Shown here: piece by piece, positions 36,101-44,740 of the stretch
Numbering within the stretch: position 1 is the first letter of the stretch
Layout of the letters: each line of letters starts with the position of its first letter
Assembly: GCA_022828595.1 (NCBI GenBank)
Contig: JAKGHH010000002.1
Location: forward strand, 67,552,383-67,616,382
DNA length: 64,000 bases
Source: Nelumbo lutea
Lineage: Eukaryota > Streptophyta > Magnoliopsida > Proteales > Nelumbonaceae
Direction: 5' to 3'
Notes under the pieces: model-generated
The model's input: only the letters and a program-made list of their open reading frames with translations
Database searches by the model: none
Told to the model about the DNA's origin: nothing
Program-made: the position numbers and the translations under genes

Positions 36101-36913
36101 CAACCGTTTTTTCAGGACTTTAATAACATCCTTTGCCTGCCTGATCAAATTCAATTCACAGCCTTTAATAAACCATCGGTAAATTTATTCTCTTAGAAAT
36201 AAACAAATTAATGCATAAACGAAATAAATTTCAAACGATGTCACAAAGGGAGTGTAAATGGACATAAAACTTATCAGAAACTTTTCTTCACGCAACTTAT
36301 CCCTGATAAAAAAATAATACCAATAATAATAAACAGGGGGTGGGAAAAAGGAAGGGGGAATACTTGCTCCGTGAGAGATAAGCACCCCGAAGGAAAAACA
36401 CAAGTTCTTACAAACAAAGTATACTGTTCTTAAAATCTCAGACTCATAAGTGCCAACTTCATAAGCCTTGAAAGAACAATATACTAAAATTGCCTCAGCT
36501 TTATCTAAATCGGGAACTTAGAAACCAATCCGGATCTTCAGAAAATAAAAAGGGAAAAGTATATCCAACCAAACTACATCTAACAACAAACTTGTAACAC
36601 TAGAAATCTACACCCAAGGAAGAAGTAGAAGAAATAAACACATAATAAAGGTACTGCAACATCAAGAGACCGTCCAAACTACAGGTTTTGGATAAAACAG
36701 AAGCCTTAAAACATGGTACAAAGTACAAACAACAAATGAAAAAATAGTCCTTAAATATGCAAGAATATTTCGTAGATATCAAAAGTTCAATTCTTATTTT
36801 TACCCGTAACTGGAATTGATGGAATCACAAATTTCCATATTCATGGTCCAATCGGGACCGATCAGAAGATCGCTCGTGGCCTTCTCGACTCGAACTGTAG
36901 CTGAAGAAGACAT
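18199..36913 (-). CDS. TOM1-LIKE (TOL) VHS-GAT ubiquitin-sorting adaptor, 9 exons, 625 aa
   Basis: TOL proteins bind ubiquitinated membrane cargo at plasma membrane/early endosome and pass it to ESCRT for vacuolar breakdown. Exons (minus): 36804-36913, 36062-36140, 35703-35801, 34582-34695, 34305-34468, 34098-34179, 24137-24222, 19708-20049, 18199-19000. All introns are GT-AG, phases agree, and the 1878-nt sum is one open frame. The VHS domain is about residues 8-134 ([29 protein letters not shown]). GAT is about 189-275 ([39 protein letters not shown]). Then come an acidic stretch (EEEEEEDD, about 345) and a Ser/Pro/Gln-rich tail with a clathrin-box-like DLLSITL. Length fits the long TOLs (Arabidopsis TOL6/TOL9); TOL6-like is my best guess. 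Intron 6 is 9875 bp and intron 7 is 4087 bp, both swollen by LINEs. Whether it still splices efficiently cannot be seen. Confidence 0.9.
20563..21436. other. TOL intron 7, unassigned stretch
   Basis: No gene is seen. Short inverted or repeated motifs (CCCTACTTT/AAAGTAGGG near 20930-20955; ATGGGTAAAAAAGTCATTAT near 21397 and again at 21442) suggest worn MITE sequence. A (TA)n run lies at about 20469-20485. Upstream, 20340-20400 and 20450-20515 are an imperfect direct repeat containing GAATGTTCTTTCTATA and TTGTCAAAATATAGC. Confidence 0.35.
21437..23100 (+). mobile_element. 5'-truncated LINE (RNase H end) with 13-bp TSD
   Basis: AGAACATGGGTAA is repeated exactly at 21437-21449 and 23088-23100. 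Between the copies, the + strand encodes a LINE RNase H in two halves. The first is 21465-21702 ([17 protein letters not shown]; then [20 protein letters not shown]). The second is 22900-23000 ([20 protein letters not shown]). The frame is decayed. A second LINE on the opposite strand sits exactly between the halves. It lies in TOL intron 7, opposite in sense to the gene. Confidence 0.75.
21703..22890 (-). mobile_element. LINE fragment nested head-on in another LINE
   Basis: The minus strand reads the RT thumb (22864-22463: [20 protein letters not shown]), then the zf-RVT region (22457-22098, [18 protein letters not shown]). Next comes the linker at 22144-21803 ([15 protein letters not shown]). 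It ends in a T-run at 21703-21711, which is a poly(A) tail on its own strand. It interrupts the RNase H frame of the surrounding + strand LINE. Flanking stretches TTTAAATGTAAACCTG and TTTAGGCAAACATAC may be a worn TSD. It is 5'-truncated. Confidence 0.75.
23183..23432. repeat. Direct tandem duplication, 138 and 112 bp
   Basis: Unit 1 (23183-23320) and unit 2 (23321-23432) both run from AAATAAAAAAGGAT through ATCCAGTAAATAAGTTATAA to AAAATTATGCTATT. Unit 1 has about 29 extra bases (near 23248-23276) that are missing in unit 2. It lies in TOL intron 7. Confidence 0.75.
23840..24045. mobile_element. Foldback MITE
   Basis: Inverted arms CATCTTTTAAACTGTTAATG...AGCAAGACCATTCTAT and, from the other strand, CATCTTTTAAACTGTCAATT...TGCAAGACCATTCTAT surround a loop containing TTTAAAC and GTTTAAA. 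The outer ends both carry CTGAAGG. No protein and no clear TSD. It lies within TOL intron 7, close to exon 7. Confidence 0.55.
24500..24858 (-). mobile_element. 5'-truncated LINE tail nested in the intron-6 LINE
   Basis: CAATCTCCTTTCC is repeated exactly at 24487-24499 and 24859-24871. In between, the minus strand encodes an RNase H C-terminus ([19 protein letters not shown], then [12 protein letters not shown]). It ends in the 3' tail CTGATCAAAAAAA. The insertion splits the host LINE's own RNase H near its ADxLxKxG motif. Confidence 0.8.
25796..25809 (+). mobile_element. Minimal 14-bp LINE tail insertion with 16-bp TSD
   Basis: TTGATCAAAAAAAA is flanked on both sides by GAAAATCATAGAGGTA (25780-25795 and 25810-25825, exact). 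The 14 bases equal the 3' terminus plus poly(A) of the neighbouring LINEs (TGATCAAAAAAA). It therefore looks like a reverse-transcription event that stopped almost at once. Confidence 0.65.
26105..26252 (-). mobile_element. 5'-truncated LINE tail (148 bp)
   Basis: It starts on the + strand with a T-run and GATCAATAACACTTTCATT, which is the LINE 3' end in reverse. It is flanked by GGTTGGGTCCTAG (26092-26104) and GGTTGGTCCTAG (26253-26264), a TSD with one base lost. No domain is left. Confidence 0.6.
26265..26497 (+). mobile_element. Probable + strand LINE 3' UTR with G17 run
   Basis: This stretch breaks the intron-6 LINE between its thumb (26500 upward) and the continuation at about 26090. 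It ends 'tattaacaaaaaaaag', as a + strand LINE tail would. It holds an uninterrupted run of 17 G at 26411-26427. Assignment rests on position and tail only. Confidence 0.4.
27540..28304. mobile_element. hAT-type non-autonomous element, perfect 8-bp TSD
   Basis: Termini CAGTGATTTAAAAGGCG and, from the other strand, CAGTCTTTTAAAAGTGC are flanked by identical ACACCATT (27532-27539 and 28305-28312). Subterminal regions carry many AAGGCGCACACC/GGTGTGCGCCTT motifs in both orientations; the centre is very AT-rich. No transposase. Removing it restores the RT reading of the host LINE. Confidence 0.8.
28854..29300. mobile_element. hAT-type non-autonomous element
   Basis: Ends TAGAGGTGTAAATCGGG and, from the other strand, TATAGCTATAAATTAGG. 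The flanks TGGTGAAG (28846-28853 and 29301-29308) are identical 8-bp TSDs. Subterminal sequence matches the autonomous relic at 6064-8439. It sits in the RT region of the intron-6 LINE. Confidence 0.8.
29393..29622. repeat. Tandem duplication of about 115 bp inside the LINE
   Basis: CTTGCCACTTCAACGTCCA occurs at 29393 and 29508. Both copies continue through TTCAACCCCTCCACATTGAA to ATGATCCACAAAACAC. A similar event at 28431-28512 repeats a 40-bp RT segment, and one at 26637-26700 repeats about 32 bp. Confidence 0.7.
30779..31619. mobile_element. Non-autonomous TIR element, 'gacctgttcatggg' family
   Basis: The termini TAGACCTGTTCATGGG and CAGACCTGTTCATGGG (other strand) flank subterminal CCCGGCCCGA repeats. 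The middle holds a (CT)n run near 31148-31178 and a duplicated segment. Members at 45340 and 51217 have 8-bp TSDs, so the family is hAT-like. Here the flanks share only GCC, so the TSD has decayed or the ends are off by a few bases. It interrupts the LINE at 30179-32039 between IWRNWA and VVASSSSS. Confidence 0.65.
31143..31400. repeat. Imperfect internal duplication with (CT)n tract
   Basis: 'cggtgatctctctct...ctggcaccgttttcatcttcc' (31145-31203) recurs as 'cggtgagctctctt...cggcattgttttcatcttct' (31320-31373). Both follow a CTCTCT-rich stretch. It lies within the TIR element at 30779-31619. Confidence 0.5.
32629..33019. repeat. Three tandem copies of a 127-135-bp unit
   Basis: Units start at 32629, 32764 and 32891, each with GCCTWACAMTAGRAAGAC. 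All run through CATGACTAACCTTAACCAAT to GTTAGGCTTTGTTTTAAA. Units differ at only a few positions, so the array is fairly young. It is in TOL intron 6, next to the LINE's 5' end. Confidence 0.85.
33056..33303 (-). mobile_element. Probable LINE 3' fragment
   Basis: It begins (+ strand) with a T-run at about 33051-33064 followed by 'gtgctttcattaaaagatcc', as LINE tails here do in reverse. The minus-strand frame ([14 protein letters not shown]) recalls the start of a LINE RNase H (PPxxGFxKLNFDG). The assignment is weak. Confidence 0.35.
33487..33618 (-). mobile_element. tRNA-derived SINE
   Basis: Read on the minus strand it starts CTGAGGGGTGGCTCAGTTGG, with a perfect pol III A box (TGGCTCAGTTGG, 33599-33610). 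A B-box-like GGTTCCCGCAACC lies at 33549-33561, with tRNA-like spacing. A second, related copy is at 39054-39194; both share GGTATTAGTG...GGTGCATATCA and end in an A-rich tail. It is in TOL intron 6. No clear TSD. Confidence 0.65.
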
Positions 36914-37700
36914 CTCTCTTCTCCCGAAGAAGAACAAAAGAAAACACAGCGCTTGTTGTCGAGAAAACGAAGAAAAACAAGGGAGCTTCAGCAAATGGTT
37001 CCTCTGAACAAAAAATCCGTCATTACTGTCTGAAGAGAGGAGGAAAAACCCTAAAAAGGTGCGTTGAAAAAGGTGGTTCTCTTCTTTCCCTTACCAGTCG
37101 ACTTGTTTTTCGTTTTTATTCTTTCCCGGACTTTTCGTTTTTATTTTTTATTTTTTTTATCTAATTTTCATTCTTCGTGTTGTTCTACTTTTTAGTATAT
37201 AAAAAATATAAATATTTTGTATTGTAATAAAAAGTCATAGCGATAGCAGCAGCCAGCAGGAGAAAGGAAAAGAGAAAGCGGACAAGAGGGATAGGCTCGT
37301 GTCCTCTAGGACTCTCACTCTGTCTCTTCTGCTTAGACATGTAGACTTGCGAGTTCAATTTTGCTACGGCATAGTTTTACTGCGGGGCTAAAAGCATGAA
37401 TCGTGGCCTTAGATGTATTGTTGTGGGTCCATTACGACGTCACTTCTTCTAATTCTAAGGCTTTGATTTCACGGTTGTAGCACGGGGCTAAAAGGATCGT
37501 CAACAAAATACCTCATGATATCGAGGAAATAACGAAAATACCCTTTTGCTCACAACAATCAGATATTTTAATACACGTAAGCAAGAAGGGACAGCACAAC
37601 GCGGAGGAGCCTTCCGGCCTTCCCTTCCCCCCACTGCCACTGTGCCACACATTCCCATCCATGGCATATATTTGAAATTAAAAATCATCGTTTTGTTTTT
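36914..37700 (-). promoter_or_regulatory. TOL 5' UTR and promoter region
   Basis: Upstream of the TOL ATG (36911-36913) lies a purine/pyrimidine-rich leader (about 36914-37060) rich in GAAGAA/CTTCTT, typical of plant 5' UTRs. AT-rich sequence follows (37140-37220, with TTTTTATTT and TATAAAAAATATAAATA). A TATA-like ATATTTATATTTTTTATA (minus) sits near 37197-37215. No specific operator can be named. Confidence 0.35.
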
Positions 37701-37713
37701 TAGTGTAGTAAAT

Positions 37714-37765
37714 GATAAGAACAAACAAGATACTACACTTGATCTTAGCCAGAAGGAGAAGGCAT
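37714..37765 (-). ncRNA. U2 snRNA-like truncated copy (pseudogene)
   Basis: The minus strand starts ATGCCTTCTCCTTCTGGCTAAG and then matches the conserved U2 5' region for 22 consecutive bases. That stretch spans the branch-point recognition sequence GTAGTAT, followed by a TTCTTATCA match. The stem-loop IIa/IIb region and everything 3' are missing. No plant upstream sequence element or snRNA TATA box is seen at the right distance. I infer a truncated, probably retroposed U2 copy, not a working gene. Confidence 0.7.
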
Positions 37766-37909
37766 GGAAAAGTCATTTAAAATACGCGTAAAAGTTTAGT
37801 CACTATTTTTAGAAAAAAAAACAAAACATATTAAGCCTGGAACTCGATTAATGATCAACTAATAACAAAAAAATGTAGTGGTGATCATTTACATATATAG
37901 TTCAGTTCG

Positions 37910-38303
37910 TAGGGATGAATTTGATCCGAGCTTAGTCGAATAACGTCTTATATAATTAACCTTGGTTTGGTAAAAAAATATGAGGTTTGAGCTTGAGTTC
38001 GAGTTTAAGTTCAATTCTAATTAGAAACTTGAGATTGAATTTGGAATGACTTGAAAGCTCACATATTCAACCTTAGTTAGGTTCAAATTCAACAATGAAG
38101 CAAGTTTCATATAAAAAAAAAAAAAACTGTATATATAAAAAATTATACATGTAAAATATTAAAAATTATTATATAATATAAATTCAATCAAGCAAGCAAG
38201 CATCATTGGGCCTAGTTCAACTCGAAGCTCAATTTAAATCGAATCAAACCTAGCTTTTCAAAAGCCAAATAGCTCATAAAAAACTCTGTTTGTGTCGACC
38301 CTA
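37910..38303. mobile_element. Probable hAT-type MITE
   Basis: The left end TAGGGATGAATTTGATCC and the right end (other strand) TAGGGTCGACACAAACAG resemble worn hAT termini. The flanks TCAGTTCG and CTAGTTTG agree at 5 of 8 positions, the differences all transitions. The interior is AT-rich and non-coding. Confidence 0.45.
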
Positions 38304-38554
38304 CTAGTTTGGCTAGTAAATTTTCACACTTAAAGGGGTGTTATTTTTGGGCATGATGTGGACCCATTTTGACGCACAATATATTTATATATCTTTTATA
38401 TTTACTTTATATGTACATATATAATATTATAAAATGTTGCATTATCATCCAAGCTTATAATAATATATACAAGTCATAATATCTATTTTATATTTTATGC
38501 ATGTATATATTACATGAATGCAAAGCTCTAGTTTTCCTAACAAGTCAATGTTGG

Positions 38555-38972
38555 TAGAGTTGTTAATGGGCCGATTCAACCCGATGGACCCAAACTGATT
38601 GGGTTGGTTATGCTTTTAGGAACTAGAATCAACGAGTTGGTTCTGGGTCCTAATATAGTGTGCTAATCATTATTGGTTCAAACCAATTCCACTCAATCCC
38701 AAATCGATTCAAACTCAGCTCAAGCTATATTTGTAATATATATAATATATTAAATAAATTATGTATATAACATATATATATATATATATATATATTATAA
38801 TTGGGTCTGTCGGGTCAAACCTGATTGTCTTGAGAACCAATCGATTTGGTTTTGGTTATAAAAATTACATACCCTATCAGGTCCAATTCGATTATGGGTC
38901 CTCAATATTTCATGTCAATTCAATTCCAATTCTAGATAATCTTGACCCAGACCCGACTCATTGACAACCCTA
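38555..38972. mobile_element. hAT-type MITE with 8-bp TSD
   Basis: Ends TAGAGTTGTTAATGGGCCG and, from the other strand, TAGGGTTGTCAATGAGTCG. The flanks AATGTTGG (38547-38554) and AATGTGGG (38973-38980) match at 7 of 8. A (TA)n run lies at about 38773-38796. No protein. Confidence 0.75.
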
Positions 38973-39053
38973 AATGTGGGACATTGATTAGTTGTGAAAA
39001 CTAAGGTTTTATGGAAGAATGCAAATTGGGTGGCTAGCATCCCACATTGCCTT

Positions 39054-39194
39054 TTCTTTTTTTTTCTTTTTTCTCCAGTGTTTGGTGATATGCACCACTA
39101 ATACCCCCTCCCCTCTTCCCCAAAGTTGGGGTTGTGAGAATTGAATCTACTATGTTGGAGTGAACCAGCTACATATCAACTAAGCTACCCCTCA
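39054..39194 (-). mobile_element. tRNA-derived SINE (second copy)
   Basis: The minus strand starts TGAGGGGTAGCTTAGTTGAT, with A-box homology (TAGCTTAGTTGA). It continues through GATTCAATTCTCACAACC in the B-box position to GGTATTAGTGGTGCATATCA and an A-rich tail. It is collinear with the SINE at 33487-33618. Confidence 0.6.
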
Positions 39195-40970
39195 TATATA
39201 AGTAGATAAAATTAGGATAACCAATCTATTCATTGTTACAAGCCCAAAGCTTGGCTTGGCCCCGACTTGGACCCATACAATCTTTTGGTGCATATACTAT
39301 TGTTATTTTTATGATAAAAAATAAATACCATAAACATATAAATTTTGTATTTTATCTTAATTAATGGCATAGGCTTAAAACTTGCCCAACCTAGCTTGAG
39401 CTTGTATAGATCTAGACTAAAGCTTATATTTCAAGCATGAGGGGCATAATGTGATGAGTATGTTGTGTTTATTGCAACTTAGGCATGTGTCATGTGATCA
39501 CATGCTAGTGCATTTTGCAGCTTCATATGACGAATTTTGACTCATCACTCAATACATGCATCCCACTCAAATCTTATCATTATCGCATTGTAATCCTATG
39601 ATTCATCACATCGCAGCTATTTCCTTGCTCTTTGTTGTTTGACATGGTCTTATCACAACCAAGGTCCTTTTCATCGTAGCTATGGGAGCCCCAAGCTATA
39701 TTAGTAGCTCTTTACCTATTCATCATATTGATTCATAAAGATTTTTTGTTGGTTAAGGACTAGTTAGGGAAGATGCTAGTTCAAGGTCCCAGCAGTGATG
39801 GCTAATATAAACTTCCCAATAGGTACGGTCTTATGCTCCAATAGACTGACATGCACGGATGGCATGCACATATTGGTCATGCATCTCTTTGTATAATTTA
39901 GCAGGTCATCACACAATTTGGGCTCTTAATTCATGGTAGTTCTATTTATTATATTTGTGGTTCTTGTTAATTGGCTAAAAGCCATAAGCTTCTGTTCTCT
40001 TCATCTACTTCAGTATCATATGGACCACTTGATTTGATTTACTCAAATGCTTACGGTTTTGCCCTTGTATTTTTTATTCATGGGAATCATTATTAAGGAT
40101 GTTTGGTTCCATTGGCATTTTTTTCAATAAAAATTGTCACCTTAGCGTTTGGGTTGATAAACGTTTATTGGGTTTGAAATTAGTGTTTGGTGCAATCGTT
40201 TATTGAGAAAACAATGTTAAACGTTTATTCATCGATTTTTGTGAAAGGATCCATTGGGGAAAATTTTAAATTCTCACTTTCCCCCAACGGCTAGACATTT
40301 CGTGAAACATGTAGCTGATGTGGCACTAACATGTAAGTTGATGTGGCACTTGAGGTTTTCTGATCCGATGCAATCCCCATTGAGAGAGGATAGCTGCAAA
40401 CAGTTGGAGTTGCAGAGAGAGTGTTCTTCTCGCGCTGATCGTATGCAATGGACGTCGATAAGTTCGTTGCCAACACTGTCTATCCCCCGCCTTAATGTCA
40501 ACAAGGTGCTTCATACTAACCACTTGGCTTTTTTGGCAGCCCTATAACCCCTCGCAAGGGGCTTCAGAGACTATTAACCCCCTGGAAACTTTCTTTGTTG
40601 TTTCTTGTCGATTTGAACAGTATGTCCAACATACCCTTCCTCTGAATGTTGAGGTTCCTTTCCATGTTTGGTATTTTAGTTCATATTTGATTTCTCATGT
40701 TTTCCTCTTATCCATATTCTCATTAGTAAAACAAGCAGCATCTTCTTCACCCGCAAGTGAAGTATTCTTTTATCTTGACAGAGTAGTATACAAGCAAGAA
40801 TAAGTTACAGATAAGCTACCTATGGGGATTTCTATTTTATTATATTGGGAAAGTTCTTTACCTTTTGCATCTTGCATTCATGAAGGGGGTTTATAAGTTA
40901 CAACAAGCATATTCTATTTTATATGGAAGATTAAGAGTTAATTCAACAAGTTAAATAGTTTTATTGTTAA
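39195..40970. other. Intergenic with a MITE relic
   Basis: No gene is recognised. At about 40095-40310, GGATGTTTGGTTCCATTGG and repeated AAACGTTTATT motifs mark a relative of the MITE at 50058-50482. The open frames at 40254-40803 have no recognisable domain, so I do not call them. Confidence 0.4.
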
Positions 40971-42169
40971 CAAGGATTAAAGTATCGGTATCGGGTATCG
41001 TATCGGACAACTCATATACGCTTTGGAAGCACATGATATGGACAAAAAAGATGGAAACGCATGGATACGCTAGAGAAATACATACAAATTTTATAAATAT
41101 ATTAATAACAATATATTTAAGATTAAAATGATCACAAAATAGTATATAAAAACATAAAAATGTAAATATTAAGGATATATATGAAGAAATATAATTACGA
41201 TTAATGAACCTTGATGCATAATTTTATTTATAGTGCATCAATCAAGAGTCCAAGACACTAATGCACCTATTATATTTTAATTATTATATCAATTATTTTT
41301 TATTTTACTATTTTAATTTTTTAGCATTAAGAAAAAATAAACTAAATATTAGATTTTCAAGTGCAAATCAAAATATCAATTAATAATTTATAAAAATATA
41401 ATCGTAACTTAAAGTATATCAAATTTGTTAAAATTTCTAAGATGCATATCATATACAAATTCATAACTTATAATTACTAAAATAATCATTCTATTATTAA
41501 TATTTTTATTAATATAAATTTTATGAAATAAAAAATCATTTTTGAAATAAATGTAGATTAATGGATTTGAAAGATTCAATTTAATATTATATTTTTCAAT
41601 ATTTTGTATATAATATTTTATTTTTTGTAAATAATAAATATGTTGTTATTACTTATTAATGTAAATTAAAATATTAGATAGTAACTAATAAAAGTATATA
41701 AAAAATTTAAGCTTTATATCATGTGCAAATTTATAAATTTTAAGCATTAATATAATTATTCTATTATTAATATTCTATTTTATAAATTTCTTGTTATTAA
41801 AAATTATCTTTTTCATATAAATGTGGATTTGATACATTATTTATTCTATTAGTTTATAAAATACTATTTTAAGTATTATTTTTTAATGTTTAGTTAGAGT
41901 TGCTAAATATAAATGTGTTTTTTATTTAAATTGCATGTGAACAGGAAAAATATTAATAAAATTTATTTTATTTTACTTTGTCACAAAATGAAGTGTGGCT
42001 TATTGGTTTGGAACCGCAGTGATTTCTAAACGTGTATGAGGTGACTCGATTTTGAATCACCTCATTCACGTTTTTATGAAGAATGGGCGCAGCATGTATC
42101 GTGCGGCTTGTATCGCAACGTATTGGACGATACAAAGCTTGTATTCGTGGCGTATCCTTACTAATCGAT
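40971..42169. mobile_element. Non-autonomous element, CAAGGATTAAA family (second copy)
   Basis: It starts CAAGGATTAAAGTATCGG and continues with GTATCG repeats and CGCTTTGGAAGCA, matching the end of the 9988-11379 element in reverse. The right part has GTATCG/GATAC repeats and ends CGTATCCTTA. The interior is extremely AT-rich. No TSD was found, so the right boundary is approximate. Confidence 0.5.
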
Positions 42170-42340
42170 AGTCGACGTTGTCATGCTAATATTATGGAGT
42201 TTTCAATCTGCAAAAAAATTATTCTTTTCATCATTTTGAAGATCAAGTCAGAGAACACATAATTTTCTAAAATTTGGCCATATTAGATGAAATTGTCATC
42301 AAATTTTAATTTACAATATATCTCTCGTTTATTGGTGTTG

Positions 42341-42344
<4 letters not shown>

Positions 42345-42394
<50 letters not shown>
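42345..42394. repeat. Compound (AT)n(GT)n microsatellite
   Basis: About 14 AT units pass directly into 11 GT units, followed by ATGTGTG. Confidence 0.9.
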
Positions 42395-42689
42395 ATGTGT
42401 GTAGAATTGCTTATGATGAGTATAGTCATAAATCATCTTATGTTGAAAACTAGAGATGACTAGTCCCTCTAGTTTGTAATGTTAAACACCCTATCTCGTT
42501 AGCATTATTACCACACTTTGAGGACTTATACCACACATTTTGATCATTGGATGTAATTTGCGTCCAAGATCCACCATTGGATCTCAAAATTGGCCATTGT
42601 GTAAAAGCATGGGTAATTTGGACCATTAGATTGACTTAATGGCTCATGAATATCAAGTAACAGTGTCACACCTCACCCATGTAGTTTCT

Positions 42690-42900
42690 TGAAATGCGCC
42701 ACCAAACAACCAATCATGAGCAAACATTTATTTTTGCCAAGTTGTAAAATAATTTTATGGGTTGTTTCTTGAAACACCCAAGAAAAACCCAATCATACAA
42801 ATGAACGAGAAACATTTAAACTTCATGGGTGTTTTTCTGATAAACGTTTATTGAAAAAATGCGTCCCCCCTCCAATAAACACCAATGATACCAAACATAT
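42690..42900. mobile_element. MITE, 'tgtttggt...aataaacg' family
   Basis: From the other strand the right end reads ATGTTTGGTATCATTGG...AATAAACGTTTATC, matching the elements at about 40095 and 50058. The left half has GCCACCAAACAACC. It lies just before the copia integrase remnant. Ends are approximate. Confidence 0.45.
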
Positions 42901-44000
42901 ACATTATGTGGTGTTTGTGGATGATTTTATCAAGTTTGGGTTTATACCATCTCTCATAAATATGATGTGATTGGCAATTTTATTAATTTTCATGTCATAT
43001 TGAGAGACTATTGGACCACAAGATCAAAGTATTACAATTAGATTGGGGCGATGAGTACCATTCTCTCTCTTTAATTACTTATACGACTAAGGTATTAATC
43101 ATCAACATTCATTCCTTCACACTCATGAACAAAAACAGTGACATTGAGTGATGTCATTGTGGAATGTGCCTTGGCTTTGTTGTCTAAAGCTTCAATTCCT
43201 CTTTTATTTTGGGGTCAAGTTGTAAACACAACAATATGTCCAATCAACAAGTTGTGCACTGAAATTTTGCATGGTAACTCTCCAATGCATAAATTCCTAA
43301 TTACTCAATATTATAGATTTTTTGGTGCATTTGGTTTCCATATCCCCGCCCATATATGAAACAAAAGTTGGCTTTTCAATCCTTATAGTGTATATTCCTT
43401 GGGTATTATGCTGATAATAAAAGATATCATTGCTATTATGTTCTTATAGATGAAGTTTATAGAAGTGGTCATGTTATTTTTTATGAAAACACTTTCCATA
43501 TGTTGCTTGGTCTTAGAATAAATCCTTCAACTCCACTCTTATCGACAATCCCCAAACATTATTACCCATTACATTACAACCATCCCTTTCTCTTACAACG
43601 AATAGATCACCACCTATGTCCATCTTCTCAAATACTGTTTTGTCCACTCTCTTGAACCTCTTTCCACCTATTTCAATATTCAACATACCCCTGTTGAGAG
43701 TAGTATTGGCTATGAATCACCTCCACCCAAAACCGACATATACAAGAATTATTGAATCAAATGATACTCGCTAATCCCCCTTCCTAAATACAATTACATT
43801 CATACAATGATGATTCATAATATGGATGACTTGCATTGACTTCATGCTCATGTACTAAGTACCTACTCCACTAATTCACTCCACTATATATAATGAGATT
43901 GAACTCTCATCTTTTGCCTAAGCCACCAAGTTTGTACATTGGTGTGAAGCAATGAATCAAGAGCTTACAACCTTGGCTAGAAACAATACTTGGTCCTTGG

Positions 44001-44740
44001 TAGGGGTGATCATTCTTAGCCAGACCCACATCAAATTTAGAAAATTCTAGGTCAAGTTTGGGCCCAACACTTGCCTAGCCTAGGCTCGGTTCGACTCACA
44101 ATACAATATAATATACATATTTTTAAATATAATATAAAATATGTATTATATTTTATATGTTATATATACACAAGTATATTTTATTTTATATTAAATGTTC
44201 ATTATTTTTTATAAAAATATAAATGCCTTAAGTTTTATTTTGACATAGATAAATATTTATGAATTGACACGTGTCAACACTTGAATCAATTTAAATGTGA
44301 GAATTGTCCTCCTAAGCAAGGCCTTATATAGATGAAAGCAAGTCCTTTGTTCTCATTCCCTAAAAAATGTGGGCTAAGGAAATCATTCAATGGTTGTATT
44401 AACTATTTAGTGTTGTTCAAAGTCCCACATTGATCAAGAATAGGAATGAAGACATTGCCTTCATCTATAAAATGATAGGTAAATCAAGCAAATCAAGCAT
44501 AGCAATTATATGAGGCCCATGCCTTATTTTTTGCATGTATTACATGCTATTTAATTTAAAAATTTTAAATAATTAAATTTTTATTATTTGATGTCACATG
44601 TCCAAAGTCATTACTCATTAGGCCTAGAAAGCTTGTAAGTCTAGCCAAGGTCCATGTAGGGTTGGGTTAGGCCCAAGCATAAGTTAAAACCCTTATCATT
44701 GGTGCTAGACCCGGCCCGACCTGACCCATGATCACCCCTA
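44001..44740. mobile_element. hAT-type non-autonomous element in copia RT
   Basis: Ends TAGGGGTGATCATTCTTAG and, from the other strand, TAGGGGTGATCATGGGTCAG. The flanks GTCCTTGG (43993-44000) and GTCCTTAG (44741-44748) match at 7 of 8. Excision restores the copia TWSLVP reading. Confidence 0.8.

Noticed and set aside
40254..40803. Overlapping open frames, one starting MDVDKFVANTVYPPP in another register
   Set aside because: No domain match, no supporting splice signals, and a MITE relic overlaps the start.
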